Source of the DNA: Mycetocola manganoxydans
GTDB taxonomy: Bacteria; Actinomycetota; Actinomycetes; Actinomycetales; Microbacteriaceae
Direction of reading: 5' to 3'
Length of the DNA: 64,000 bases
Assembly: GCF_003667545.1 (NCBI RefSeq)
Contig: NZ_RCUV01000001.1
Coordinates: forward strand, 186,001-250,000
The notes beneath the pieces were generated by a model, which did no database searches, had not been told where the DNA came from, and saw only the letters and a program-made list of their open reading frames with translations. The translations under genes were made by a program, and so were the position numbers. Position 1 is the stretch's first letter, and each line of letters opens with the position of its first letter. This document shows, in pieces, positions 34,985 through 45,089 of this stretch.

Positions 34985-35095
34985 CTCGGTCGAATCACCG
35001 CAATCGGTCGCATGAGCGCTCGAAGAAGGACAGAGTGTGGTGAATCGACAGACGATCAGCAGAGTGTGGTGAATCGATCGACGGATGCCACGCGC
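34985..35095 (-). repeat. Right inverted repeat of the nuclease cassette
   Basis: Inverted counterpart of 33805-33915. Reading inward from 35095 on the minus strand it gives GCGCGTGGCATCCG, 5 nt, CGATTCACCACA, then a second CGATTCACCACA 29 bp on, and ends in GGTGATTCGACCGAG. The 18-mer CAGAGTGTGGTGAATCGA occurs twice exactly (35031-35048 and 35060-35077). The repeat ends 9 bp before the deoA stop codon at 35104. Confidence 0.8.
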
Positions 35096-35103
35096 GGCAC
35101 GCG

Positions 35104-36411
35104 CTACTGGATGCGGTCGCGCACCAGCGGCTCGGGCGTGAACGCGGTGCCGGGCGCCGCGAGTTCCCACGCGCCCTCGATCGCTTCGAGCGCCCGGGGG
35201 AATCGAGCCGCGTCATCCGCAGACAGAGTGAACAACGGCTGCCCGGCACGGACGACGTCTCCCGGCTTCGCATGCAGGTCGACCCCGGACGCGTGCAGCA
35301 CCGGGTCCTGCGCCCGCGCTCGACCTGCACCGAGGCGCCACGCGGCGATCCCGAACGGCAGGGCGTCCTGGCGCACGAGGATGCCATCAGCGGGAGCAGG
35401 GACGGTGTGGGTTTCACGCGCGACCGGCAACGCCGCATCCGGGTCCCCGCCCTGGGCGATGATCGACCGGCGCCACGTGTCCATGGCTCGACCGTCAGAG
35501 AGTGCGGCCTCGACGTCGGCGTCGGGCTGTCCGGCGAGCGTCAGCATCTCGCGGGCAAGAGCGACGGTGAGCTCGACGATGTCTGCGGGTCCACCACCGG
35601 CGAGCACCTCGACAGATTCACGCACCTCGTTGGCGTTGCCGATGGCCAGGCCGAGCGGCACGCTCATGTTCGTGAGCAGCGCCGAGGTCTTGACGCCGGC
35701 ATCCTGCCCGAGCGACACCATGGTGCGCGCGAGTTCTTCCGCCTTGGCATAGTCCTGCATGAACGCACCGGAACCGAACTTCACGTCGAGCACGAGCGCG
35801 CTGGTGCCCTCGGCGATCTTCTTCGACATGATGCTCGACGCGATCAGGGGAATCGCCTCGACGGTCCCGGTGATGTCACGGAGCGCATACAACCGCTTGT
35901 CCGCCGGAGCCAGCCCGGCGCCGGCAGCACAGATGACGCCTCCGACGTCGCGCAGGATCGAGAACATCTCGTCGTTCGACAGGTCGGCGCGCCAGCCGGG
36001 AATCGACTCGAGTTTGTCGAGCGTTCCGCCCGTGTGCCCGAGGCCACGACCGGAGAGCTGCGGTACGGCCACCCCGAAGGATGCCACGAGCGGCATGAGC
36101 GGGAGAGTGATCTTGTCGCCCACTCCCCCGGTCGAGTGTTTGTCGACCGTCGTCTTGCCCAGTGTCGAAAAGTCCATCGTCTCCCCGGACGCGATCATCG
36201 CGAGGGTGAGGTCGCGGATCTCACGGCGGCTCATTCCGTTGAGGAGGATGGCCATCGCCATCGCAGCCATCTGTTCATTGCCGACGAATTCGCGCGTGTA
36301 CGCGTCGACGAGCCAGTTGATCTCGTCGGTCGTCAACTCACCGCGGTCGCGTTTGGTGCGGATGAGGTCGACGGCGTCGAACGATTCGAGCGCTGCGTCA
36401 GTCGTGGTCAT
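35104..36411 (-). CDS. deoA: Thymidine phosphorylase
   Basis: 435 residues. It splits thymidine, deoxyuridine or uridine with phosphate. The pyrimidine phosphorylase core is complete: the N-terminal FDAVDLIRTKRDRGELTTDE, the phosphate loop KHSTGGVGDKITLPLMPLVA, SGRGLGHTGGTLDKLESIPG and DVKFGSGAFM. It overlaps cdd by 14 bp and is the last gene of the operon bmpA, ATPase, permease, permease, cdd, deoA. The right inverted repeat of the nuclease cassette lies directly behind its stop codon, so any terminator of this operon may be in or beyond that repeat. Confidence 0.95.
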   Translation of the reverse strand: MTTTDAALESFDAVDLIRTKRDRGELTTDEINWLVDAYTREFVGNEQMAAMAMAILLNGMSRREIRDLTLAMIASGETMDFSTLGKTTVDKHSTGGVGDKITLPLMPLVASFGVAVPQLSGRGLGHTGGTLDKLESIPGWRADLSNDEMFSILRDVGGVICAAGAGLAPADKRLYALRDITGTVEAIPLIASSIMSKKIAEGTSALVLDVKFGSGAFMQDYAKAEELARTMVSLGQDAGVKTSALLTNMSVPLGLAIGNANEVRESVEVLAGGGPADIVELTVALAREMLTLAGQPDADVEAALSDGRAMDTWRRSIIAQGGDPDAALPVARETHTVPAPADGILVRQDALPFGIAAWRLGAGRARAQDPVLHASGVDLHAKPGDVVRAGQPLFTLSADDAARFPRALEAIEGAWELAAPGTAFTPEPLVRDRIQ

Positions 36412-36823
36412 TCGTGGGTACTCCTGCGTATTCGTTGAGCGTGCGGGGGCCGAACGCGTCCGGCAGGACTTCGTCGATCGTGCGGATGCCGGACACCGTC
36501 TCGAGGAGCATCCCCGGCACCGCGTGCTCGAACAACAATTGCCGGCAGCGACCGCACGGCATGAGCGTGTTTCCGTCGCCGTCTACGCACGTGAAGGCCA
36601 CGAGCTGCCCGCCGCCGGTGAGGTGCAACGTCGATACGAGCGCGCATTCGGCGCACAGGGTCAGTCCGTAGCTGGCGTTCTCGACGTTGCATCCGGTGAT
36701 GATCCGGCCGTCGGTCACGACGGCTGCCACCCCGACCGGAAACTTCGAGTACGGAACGTATGCCTTCGTCATGGCATCCGTCGCTGCTTCACGGAGCGAA
36801 CCCCAGTCGATTGAATCACTCAT
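36398..36823 (-). CDS. cdd: Cytidine deaminase
   Basis: 141 residues. It converts cytidine and deoxycytidine to uridine and deoxyuridine. It is of the short homotetrameric type, with zinc held by three Cys: the CAE motif in TLCAECALVS, then PCGRCRQLLFE. The substrate-binding GCNVENASYGLT is present. It starts 4 bp after the second permease stop and overlaps deoA, which can act on the product. It belongs to the nucleoside uptake and catabolism operon. Confidence 0.95.
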   Translation of the reverse strand: MSDSIDWGSLREAATDAMTKAYVPYSKFPVGVAAVVTDGRIITGCNVENASYGLTLCAECALVSTLHLTGGGQLVAFTCVDGDGNTLMPCGRCRQLLFEHAVPGMLLETVSGIRTIDEVLPDAFGPRTLNEYAGVPTNDHD

Positions 36824-36827
36824 GTCG

Positions 36828-38110
36828 TCACGCCTTTATGTATGGTTTTCCGGATGCCGCCGGCCCACGTGACCGTCCGACAAGACCGGCGACGGCGAAG
36901 ATGGTCACGATGTACGGAAGCATCAGCATGAACTCGCTCGGCACCGGGGAACCGATGATGCCGAGTACGTTCTGAAGGTTGGTCGCGAAACCGAACAGCA
37001 GAGCGGCGAGAGTGGCACGGATGGGATCCCAGCGTCCGAAGATCACCGCGGCGAGGGCGATGAATCCGGCGCCCGCCGTCATCTCCTTGCCGAAGGCGCC
37101 GACAGCACCGAGGGTGAAGTACGCACCACCGAGTCCGGCGATCGCGCCGGCGAGCGACACGTTCCAGAACCGGGTTCCTGTCACGTTGATACCAACGGTG
37201 TCCGCAGCGGTCGGATGCTCTCCGACGGCTCGCATACGCAGCCCCCACTTGGTGTGGAAGAGGCAGAAATACACCAGTGCGACGACGACGTACATGATGT
37301 AGACGATGATCGTCTGCTCGAACAGGACCGGGCCCAGGATCGGGATCTCGCCGAGGATCGGGATCTCGATCCGGCTGAACCGTGGCGGTGTGTTCAGGAG
37401 GCCAGGGTCCTTGGTGAGGACCTGCGAGTAGAAGAAGCTCGTCAGGCCGATCACGAGGACATTGAGAACAACACCGACGATCACCTGGTCGACGAAGTAC
37501 TTGATTGAGAACGCGGCGAGGACGAAGGAGACGAGGACGCCGGCGACCATGGCGCCGAGGAGGCCGAGGTAGAGGTTCCCGGTGGCCGAGGCGATGACGG
37601 CGGAACTGAACGCGCCGGCGAGCAGCTGCCCCTCGATCGCCACGTTGACGACTCCGACCCGTTCAGAGATCACCCCGCCCATCGCGCCAAAGATCAGCGG
37701 GACACTGAGTGTCACCGTCCCGATGAGAAGACCCGGCACAGGAACAGTTGCACCTGCGGCCGCCCAGGTCAGGAACCCTGTCATGAACAGCACGGCGAAG
37801 ACAGCGATGAACCAGATGGGAACTCTGCGGTACTTCTGGACCCGGTAAAACGCGAACGCCGTCATGAGAGCGAGCACGATGGTGATGATGATCCCGGTCG
37901 CGAACGTCGGCAACTCGGGAGCGGGCAACTGGATCAGGTCGGAGCCCTGCGAAAGCTGGAACCGTGTGGTTCCCTCGCGGTGTCCGAGAATGAACAGCCC
38001 GGCCGCAATGACCGTGAAGATCGCGAGGGCGATCGGCGCTTTCCAGCTGCGGAGAACCACCGCCCGGTTGTCGGGCTCGGCCTGTGGCCGTTCAGGTTCG
38101 GTGAGAACGC

Positions 38111-38114
<4 letters not shown>
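36828..38114 (-). CDS. Nucleoside ABC transporter permease (NupQ-like)
   Basis: 428 residues from GTG 38114, which overlaps the stop of the preceding permease as GTGA. A much longer in-frame reading to 38924 crosses that permease in another frame and is rejected. About ten hydrophobic segments and the conserved VGVVNVAIEGQLLAG and GERVGVVN-type loop are typical of the BPD_transp_2 permeases that work with BMP-family binding proteins. A C-terminal NLQNVLGIIGSP also fits. It forms the membrane channel with the neighbouring permease for nucleoside import. Confidence 0.9.
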
Positions 38115-39381
<1,267 letters not shown>

Positions 39382-39385
<4 letters not shown>

Positions 39386-40902
39386 GCTGCTTCACCTGTT
39401 CCTGGGGCGGGTTCGCCGGCCATCATCAGTCCGAGAACGTCTCGAGGGGTGTCAGCCGGAACGATCCCGACGATTCCTCCCCGGTACATGACCGCGATGC
39501 GGTCAGCGAGCGCGACGACCTCGTCGAGCTCGGTCGACACAACGATCACCGGAAGGCCGGAGTCCCTCGTGGCGATGATCCGTTTGTGGACGAACTCGAT
39601 GGAACCGACGTCGAGTCCACGCGTCGGCTGCGCGGCGACGAACAACCGCAGGTCGCGGCTGAGTTCGCGGGCGAGGACCACTTTTTGCTGGTTTCCGCCG
39701 GACAGCCGGCCGGCCTTGGAATCGATGCCCTGGGTGCGGATGTCGAACTCGGTGACCTTCTCGCGCGCGAAATTGGCGAGGAAGTTCAGCTGAAGGTTTC
39801 CGGCTTTGACGAATGGCTTCGACGTGCTTCGGTCGAGCATGAGGTTCTCGGCGATGGAGAACTCGGCCACGACGCCATCCTGGGTGCGGTCTTCCGGCAC
39901 GAAGCCGACGCCGGCATCGAGAATCTTGCGCACGCTACGATTCCGCAGCGATTTACCGTCGAGTTCGATGCTGCCGGTGACGTGGGGCTGGAGGCCGAGA
40001 AGCGCTTCGGTCAGTTCGGTCTGTCCGTTGCCCTGCACTCCGGCGATGACGAGGACTTCTCCCGACTTCACCTCGAAGCTGACGTTGTTGACGACGACCT
40101 GGCCCTGCGGGTCGATGACGGAGAGGTCGCGCACGACAAGAGCAGGCTCGCCGAGAACGGGCGGGTTTTTCGCGACGGTCAGTTCGACAGCGCGACCAAC
40201 CATGAGCGACGCGAGTTCGGTGTTGGTGGCGGTCGGGGATGCCTCTCCAACCACCTTCCCGAGGCGGATCACGGTGATGCGGTCCGCGACTTCGCGAACT
40301 TCACGCAGCTTGTGCGTGATGAAGACGATGGAGGTTCCTGATTCGCGAAGCTGCTTCATGATGACCATGAGCTCGTCGGTTTCCTGGGGGGTGAGCACTG
40401 CTGTCGGCTCGTCGAAGACAAGCACTTTCGCGTCCCGGGAGAGTGCTTTGATGATCTCGACCCGCTGCTGCACACCGACGGGGAGGCCCTCGACGAGGGC
40501 GTCCGGGTCGACATGGAACCCGAACCGCGCGGAGATCTCGCGGACCTTCGCCCGAGCGGCTTCGAGGTCGAGTCGCCCGCCGAACGTGGTCTGTTCATGG
40601 CCGAGCATCACGTTCTCAGCGACGGTGAAGACCGGGATGAGCATGAAGTGCTGGTGGACCATCCCGATGCCGGCGTTCATGGCGTCGCCTGGTCCGGCGA
40701 ACTTCTGGACGACGTCGTCGAGAAGGATTTCGCCCTCTTCGGCCTGGTACAGGCCGTAGAGCACGTTCATCAGGGTGGACTTTCCCGCGCCGTTCTCGCC
40801 GAGCAAGGCGTGAATTTCACCCGACTGGACGGTGAGGTCGATGTGGTCGTTAGCGACCAGGGCACCGAATCGCTTCGTTATGCCGCGAAGTTCTAGCTTC
40901 AT
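39382..40902 (-). CDS. Nucleoside ABC transporter ATPase (NupO/RbsA-like, two ABC domains)
   Basis: 506 residues. It has two fused ABC domains. The first carries Walker A GENGAGKST, the LPVGVQQRVEIIKALSR signature and VLVFDEPTAVLT. The second has the degenerate Walker A GVQGNGQTEL but an intact LSGGNQQKVVLARELS signature, as is usual for this family. It powers nucleoside import through the two permeases downstream. The 148-bp gap to bmpA upstream holds two strong hairpins that could reduce expression of this gene relative to the binding protein. Confidence 0.92.
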
Positions 40903-40961
40903 GGTTCCTGATTCTAGGGAAGGGCGGAACCATGTGGGGGTTCACCCGGATGTTCACGGAC

Positions 40962-40989
40962 GGCGTCAGCCTTGATGTTGGCTGACGCC
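40962..40989. other. Hairpin between bmpA and the transporter ATPase gene
   Basis: GGCGTCAGCC (40962-40971) and GGCTGACGCC (40980-40989) form a perfect 10-bp inverted repeat with an 8-nt loop. It lies between a second, stronger hairpin and the ATPase start. A possible RNA-processing or attenuation element in the transporter operon. Confidence 0.6.
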
Positions 40990-40996
40990 AGCGAAA

Positions 40997-41024
40997 CGGG
41001 GAGGCCGGTGTGCCGGCCTCCCCG
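40997..41024 (-). terminator. Perfect hairpin after bmpA, probable attenuator
   Basis: CGGGGAGGCCGG (40997-41008) and CCGGCCTCCCCG (41013-41024) form a perfect 12-bp stem with a TGTG loop. Read leftward it ends in TTTCG, a weak U tract. It starts 26 bp after the bmpA stop. Such hairpins after a binding-protein gene usually stop part of the transcription so that the binding protein is made in excess. Confidence 0.65.
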
Positions 41025-41050
41025 CTTCATGCTGTGATGTAGCGCGTCGA

Positions 41051-42154
41051 CTACGGGGACGACGGTGAGGTTACTTCGATCGATCCGTCGATGATGCCGG
41101 CCCGGATCTCATCCAGTTCTGCCTGCAGTTCGGCGTCGACCTTGCCTTCGAAGTCGTGGAACGGGGCGATTCCGACACCTTCGTTCTCGAGGGTTCCGAC
41201 GAACGGGGTTCCGTCGAACTCGTCGTCTGCTGCTGCCAGGACGACTTCGTTCACACCGACCTTCATGCCCTTGAGGATGGAGGTCAGGAACAGGTCAGCG
41301 CCGTCCGGGAACGTCTCGTAGAGGTCAGCGTCGACACCGATCATGGCGATCTCCTTGCCGGAGTCGCGGATCGCGGAGATCGCGCTCTGGAAGATCGGGC
41401 CACCGACGGGGAGAAGAACGTCGGCGTTCTGGTCGATGAGACCCTGCGCCAGGTTCTGAGCGTCCACTCCGACCTCGAATCCACCGGTGAAGCTTCCGTT
41501 CTGGGCTGCGACGTCCCAGCCGAGCGCCTTGACGTCGGCGTCCTTGACTTCGTTGTAGTGGTTGACTCCATCGACGAAACCGTCCATGAAGATCGTGACG
41601 GGCGGGATCGGGATTCCGCCGAAGGTTCCGACGACTCCGGTCTTGCTGTAGCTCGCTGCTGCATAACCGGCGAGGAATGCTGCCTCAGCGGTGTTGAAGA
41701 CGATGGGCTTGATGTTCTCGGAGTCCGTGGCGCCGTCGCTGTCGAGGTCCACATAGTCATCAATGATTGTGAACTTGACATCGGGGTTCGCTGCAGCTGC
41801 AGCTCCCGTCGCCTCGGCGAGGAGGAAGCCGACCGTGACGATCAGGTCGCAGCCCTGGTCGACGAGGTTTTCGACGTTGGGGCCGTAGTCGGTCTCAGCA
41901 GCGGACTCGACCGTGATCGGCTCGACGCCGAGCTCCTCGGCCGCTTCGGTGAGGCCTTCGAAGCCGAGCTGGTTGAACGACTTGTCGTCGAATCCGCCTG
42001 CGTCAGAAACCATGCAGGGCGTGAAGTCGAGGGCTTCACCCTCGCTGCCGTTGCCGTTGTCTGCGGCGGGGGCCTGCCCACAGCCGGCGAGCAGGGCAAT
42101 GACGCCTGCCGTGGCAAGGCCGGCGAAAGCGACCTTACGGGTGTTGATTGTCAA
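41051..42154 (-). CDS. bmpA: BMP-family nucleoside-binding lipoprotein
   Basis: 367 residues from a TTG start at 42154 with GGAGG about 6 nt upstream. A lipoprotein signal (residues 1-25) ends in the lipobox LLAGC. The mature part shows the BMP pattern: DAGGFDDKSFNQLGFEGL near the N-terminus, VGFLLAEATGAAAAANPDV, and VGTFGGIPIPPVTIFMDGF in the middle. It captures nucleosides outside the cell and delivers them to the permeases encoded downstream. It is the first gene of the leftward nucleoside operon. The 262-bp spacer to the divergent exonuclease gene holds its promoter; I see no clear -35/-10 pair. Confidence 0.92.
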   Translation of the reverse strand: MTINTRKVAFAGLATAGVIALLAGCGQAPAADNGNGSEGEALDFTPCMVSDAGGFDDKSFNQLGFEGLTEAAEELGVEPITVESAAETDYGPNVENLVDQGCDLIVTVGFLLAEATGAAAAANPDVKFTIIDDYVDLDSDGATDSENIKPIVFNTAEAAFLAGYAAASYSKTGVVGTFGGIPIPPVTIFMDGFVDGVNHYNEVKDADVKALGWDVAAQNGSFTGGFEVGVDAQNLAQGLIDQNADVLLPVGGPIFQSAISAIRDSGKEIAMIGVDADLYETFPDGADLFLTSILKGMKVGVNEVVLAAADDEFDGTPFVGTLENEGVGIAPFHDFEGKVDAELQAELDEIRAGIIDGSIEVTSPSSP

Positions 42155-42416
42155 TGTGACCTCCAGGGTGCTGCCCCGCGGGACTCGCTAGGGCGGGTAT
42201 GGGTACGTTACCGAATGTTACGGAGGCCACTGCGCTGTGGATGGCTCTCGAAACAGAAGCGTTACATAGCCGTTCCATGCGAGGCTAGGGCCAACCCTCG
42301 AACGGGTGACGCTCCCGCTCTCATGAGCAGCCACCCACTCTTCGCCTGCTCGAATGCGCACTATCGGCTGCAGGAGAGCACACGCGCCGAAACGCGCGCC
42401 GTGCCACAATCGGAGC

Positions 42417-43346
42417 ATGACCGGGCGACTGATGCTCCTCGACACCGCTTCGCTGTATTTCCGCGCGTTCCACGGACTCCCTGACACTTTGCGGGCGCCG
42501 GATGGCACTCCCGTCAACGCTGTGCGCGGGCTCCTCGACTTCATCGCCAGGCTCGTGACCGATTACGAGCCTGACGCGCTCGTCGCCTGCTGGGACGACG
42601 ACTGGCGGCCGGGCTGGCGAGTTGAGCTCATCCCGAGCTACAAGCAGCACCGCGTCGAAGAGTCGCGGACCGGTGCACCGGATGTGGAGGTCGTCCCCGA
42701 ACTGCTCGTCGCCCAGATCCCACTCATCCGCAAGACCCTCGACGCCTTCGGCATCACCATCGTCGGTGCCGCGGATCACGAAGCCGACGACGTCATCGGG
42801 AGCCTCGCAACACAATCGAAAGGCCCGGTCGACGTCGTCACAGGTGACCGCGACCTTTTCCAGCTCATCGACGACGCAACAGACGTCCGGGTCATCTACA
42901 CGGCTCGCGGGATGAGCAAGCTCGAGGTACTCACCGAAGAAACCGTCCGTTCGAAGTACGGGATCTCATCGCACCAGTACGCCGACTTCGCCGCGCTCCG
43001 CGGGGACACGTCGGATGGCCTGCCCGGGGTCGCCGGTGTCGGCGACAAGACCGCGGCGGGGCTGCTCAGCACGTTCGGTTCCCTCGACGCCATCGTCGCT
43101 GCGGCCGCCGAACCGGGAAAGGGGATGTCGGAATCCGTCCGCGCGAAGATCCTCGCGGCATCCGATTACCTGCGTGTGGCGCCGACCGTCGTTGAGGTGG
43201 TTCGCACCCTCGATCTCGAGAAGCCGGACGCCAGGATCCGGCCACTTGAGACCGAATCCCTGACAGCGGCTCGGCAGCTCGCCGCCGAACTCGGGCTCGG
43301 AGGAGCGGCAGAACGCGCACTTCGTGCCCTCGGCAATGAGCCCTAG
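42417..43346 (+). CDS. 5'-3' exonuclease (PolI N-terminal domain type)
   Basis: 309 residues from ATG 42417 (CGGAG just upstream); an in-frame reading from 42354 is less likely. It is a FEN-like nuclease: MLLDTASLYFRAFHG, the acidic ACWDDDWRP and ADHEADDVIGSLA, TGDRDLFQLI, and the helix-hairpin-helix SDGLPGVAGVGDKTAAGLL. It matches the stand-alone PolI-type exonucleases of actinobacteria, which remove flaps or RNA in repair and replication. It converges with the mannose-1-phosphate guanylyltransferase gene, 5 bp apart. Confidence 0.9.
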   Translation: MTGRLMLLDTASLYFRAFHGLPDTLRAPDGTPVNAVRGLLDFIARLVTDYEPDALVACWDDDWRPGWRVELIPSYKQHRVEESRTGAPDVEVVPELLVAQIPLIRKTLDAFGITIVGAADHEADDVIGSLATQSKGPVDVVTGDRDLFQLIDDATDVRVIYTARGMSKLEVLTEETVRSKYGISSHQYADFAALRGDTSDGLPGVAGVGDKTAAGLLSTFGSLDAIVAAAAEPGKGMSESVRAKILAASDYLRVAPTVVEVVRTLDLEKPDARIRPLETESLTAARQLAAELGLGGAAERALRALGNEP

Positions 43347-43351
43347 CGCGT

Positions 43352-44467
43352 TCAGAGAACGTCGTCGCGCCCTGAGAGCTTGAGCGCGTCGACGACACTC
43401 TTGACGCGCTGCGCGTTGGCGCTGGTGGTCACGAGAAGCGCGTCCGGGGTATCGACGACCACGATGTCCTTCACCCCGATGAGGCTGATCACGCGGTTGC
43501 TCTGACTGACGACGATTCCGCTCGAAGCGTCCGACAGCACCCGGGCGTTCTCCCCGAGGATCGCGAGGTCGGTCTTGCGTCCGCCCGAGTTGAGCTTTGC
43601 GAGCGAGGCGAAGTCGCCGACGTCGTCCCAGTCGAAGTGACCAGGCACGACAGCGAGCCGCCCGGCGGCAGCGGCGGGCTCAGCGACGGAATAGTCGATC
43701 GCGATCTTCGTCAGCGTCGGCCAGATCCGGTCGACAGCGGGGCCACGGGTGGCTGGGTCGTCCCAAACGGATGCCAGCTCCACCAGTCCGGCATGCAGCT
43801 CCGGCTGATTGCGCTTCAGCTCCTCGAGGAGGACGTCGGCGCGGCTGATGAACATGCCTGCGTTCCACAGGTGCGCCCCACCCGACACGTATTTCTTCGC
43901 GGTGGCGAGGTTGGGCTTCTCGACGAACGAGTCGACGAGGAGAGCTGACTCGGCACCGGTGATGTCGAGGGGGGAACCGCTGTGGATGTAGCCGAAGCCG
44001 ATGGCCGGTTCCGTCGGCTGGATGCCGATGGCCGTGATGTACCCGGCGTCGGCGGTGGCGACGGCTTGCGTGACGGCCGCACGGAACAGCCGGTCACCCC
44101 GGATGACGTGGTCGGCAGCGAATGAACCGATGATGACATCGGGTTCACGGTTGACGAGGATCGCGGCGGCCAGGCCGATCGCGGCGGAGGAGTCGCGGGG
44201 GTCGCTCTCGAGCACGACGTTGTGGTCGGCGAGGTCAGGGAGCTGGGTTTCGACGGCTGCACGGTGCGCCCGGCCGGTCACGACCATGATGCGCTGCTCA
44301 CCGGACAACGGAGCCAGCCTGTCCCAGGTCGCCCGGAGAAGTGTGCTGCCCGATCCGGTCAGGTCATGGAGGAATTTCGGAGCATCGGCGCGTGACAGCG
44401 GCCACAGCCTCGATCCGATTCCGCCGGCTGGGATCACACTGTAGAAGCGCTCAAGGGGACTCGTCAT
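43352..44467 (-). CDS. manC: Mannose-1-phosphate guanylyltransferase
   Basis: 371 residues. It makes GDP-mannose from mannose-1-phosphate and GTP. The nucleotidyltransferase opening SVIPAGGIGSRLWPLSRADAPKF, SFAADHVIRG, and FVEKPNLATAKKYVSGGAHLWNAGMF followed by HFDWDDVGDF are characteristic of the GDP-mannose branch. There is no isomerase domain, so it is the single-function type. GDP-mannose would supply mannosyl transfer to the surface glycans encoded at the left end. It is divergent from sdhC over 187 bp. Confidence 0.92.
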   Translation of the reverse strand: MTSPLERFYSVIPAGGIGSRLWPLSRADAPKFLHDLTGSGSTLLRATWDRLAPLSGEQRIMVVTGRAHRAAVETQLPDLADHNVVLESDPRDSSAAIGLAAAILVNREPDVIIGSFAADHVIRGDRLFRAAVTQAVATADAGYITAIGIQPTEPAIGFGYIHSGSPLDITGAESALLVDSFVEKPNLATAKKYVSGGAHLWNAGMFISRADVLLEELKRNQPELHAGLVELASVWDDPATRGPAVDRIWPTLTKIAIDYSVAEPAAAAGRLAVVPGHFDWDDVGDFASLAKLNSGGRKTDLAILGENARVLSDASSGIVVSQSNRVISLIGVKDIVVVDTPDALLVTTSANAQRVKSVVDALKLSGRDDVL

Positions 44468-44534
44468 GATCCCCAGAGTAGCGGCAGGGCCGACCGGCGC
44501 CAGCGAGGCTCGAACTGTCTCGACGTCAAGATGC

Positions 44535-44553
44535 TTAGGTTCCCCTTACCGGC
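44535..44553. promoter_or_regulatory. DtxR/IdeR-like iron box candidate upstream of sdhC
   Basis: The 19 bp begin TTAGGTT and continue CCCCTTACC, matching 13 of 19 positions of the DtxR/IdeR consensus, with the left half-site perfect. It lies about 100 bp before sdhC, just upstream of a possible -10 element TAGACT at 44574-44579. Succinate dehydrogenase is an iron-rich complex under iron control in several actinobacteria. The right half-site is weak, so binding is uncertain. Confidence 0.4.
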
Positions 44554-44654
44554 GGAGTGAAGCCCCGTCAACGTAGACTATTCAGACGCGCCGTTGTGAC
44601 GCACGACCGTTGTCGCCAGCGGCCGAGAAGGCTTCAAACAGGGAGGGCCGTTCG

Positions 44655-45074
44655 TTGTCAGTGAAGACTGCTAGAACACCACCATTGGATTCGACCACCT
44701 CGCCACGCCCCGCGGGTACGCTGTACCGCGGCCGCGAGGGCATGTGGTCCTGGGTACTGCACCGCATCACGGGCGTCGCCATCTTCTTCTTCCTCCTCGT
44801 TCACATCCTCGACACCGCGCTCGTCCGGGTATCCCCCGAGGCGTACAACGCGGTCATCGGGACCTACCAGACCCCGATCATGGGCCTCGGTGAAGTCGCT
44901 CTCGTCGGTGCGATCGTCTTCCACGCCTTCAACGGTCTGCGGATCATCCTCATCGACTTCTGGTCGAAGGGCACGAAGTACCAGAAAGTCATGTTCTACG
45001 TCGTGATCGCCCTCTGGGTCATCACGATGCTTGGCTTCACCCCCCGTCACCTCATCAACGTCTTCAGCCACTAG
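44655..45074 (+). CDS. sdhC: Succinate dehydrogenase cytochrome b556 subunit
   Basis: 139 residues from TTG 44655, chosen because GGGAGGG lies 8 nt upstream; the open frame continues to 44610 without a ribosome site. Three membrane segments and the conserved YRGREGMWSWVLHRITGVAIF, with HRITG near the quinone site, and a later VFHAFNGLRIILID carrying a haem His identify the SdhC family. It anchors the enzyme and binds haem b with SdhD. First gene of sdhCDAB. Confidence 0.93.
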   Translation: MSVKTARTPPLDSTTSPRPAGTLYRGREGMWSWVLHRITGVAIFFFLLVHILDTALVRVSPEAYNAVIGTYQTPIMGLGEVALVGAIVFHAFNGLRIILIDFWSKGTKYQKVMFYVVIALWVITMLGFTPRHLINVFSH

Positions 45075-45089
45075 GAAGGGGAGAACGTC

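Larger units (their letters stand above)
33805..35095 (+). mobile_element. Putative 1.29-kb cassette: one nuclease-like gene between 111-bp inverted repeats
   Basis: The two inverted repeats have equal length, share outer, middle and inner motifs in the same order, and enclose a single rightward gene. The cassette lies between iunH and deoA, two salvage genes of opposite origin that would otherwise face each other end to end. No transposase of a known family and no clear target-site duplication is visible, and the exact ends are uncertain by several bases. It could be a mobile element moved by its own nuclease, a non-autonomous element moved in trans, or a nuclease gene with unusually elaborate operators. 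Confidence 0.6.

Noticed and set aside
34981-35000. GGTTCTCGGTCGAATCACC resembling a tRNA T-arm
   Set aside because: No acceptor stem, D-arm or anticodon arm can be formed around it. The sequence is better explained as the inner end of the right inverted repeat.
35031-35077. Possible CRISPR-like array in the repeated CGATTCACCA motifs
   Set aside because: Only two 18-bp copies with an 11-bp gap on each side, in inverse orientation between the two sides; spacers are too short and no cas gene is near.
36399-36671. Small open frames on the plus strand opposite cdd and deoA
   Set aside because: No ribosome sites or recognisable families; they are shadows of well-supported genes.
42198-42270. 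Three GTTAC words upstream of bmpA, two of them 10 bp apart
   Set aside because: Pentamers are too short to support an operator and no longer conserved core or dyad is visible.
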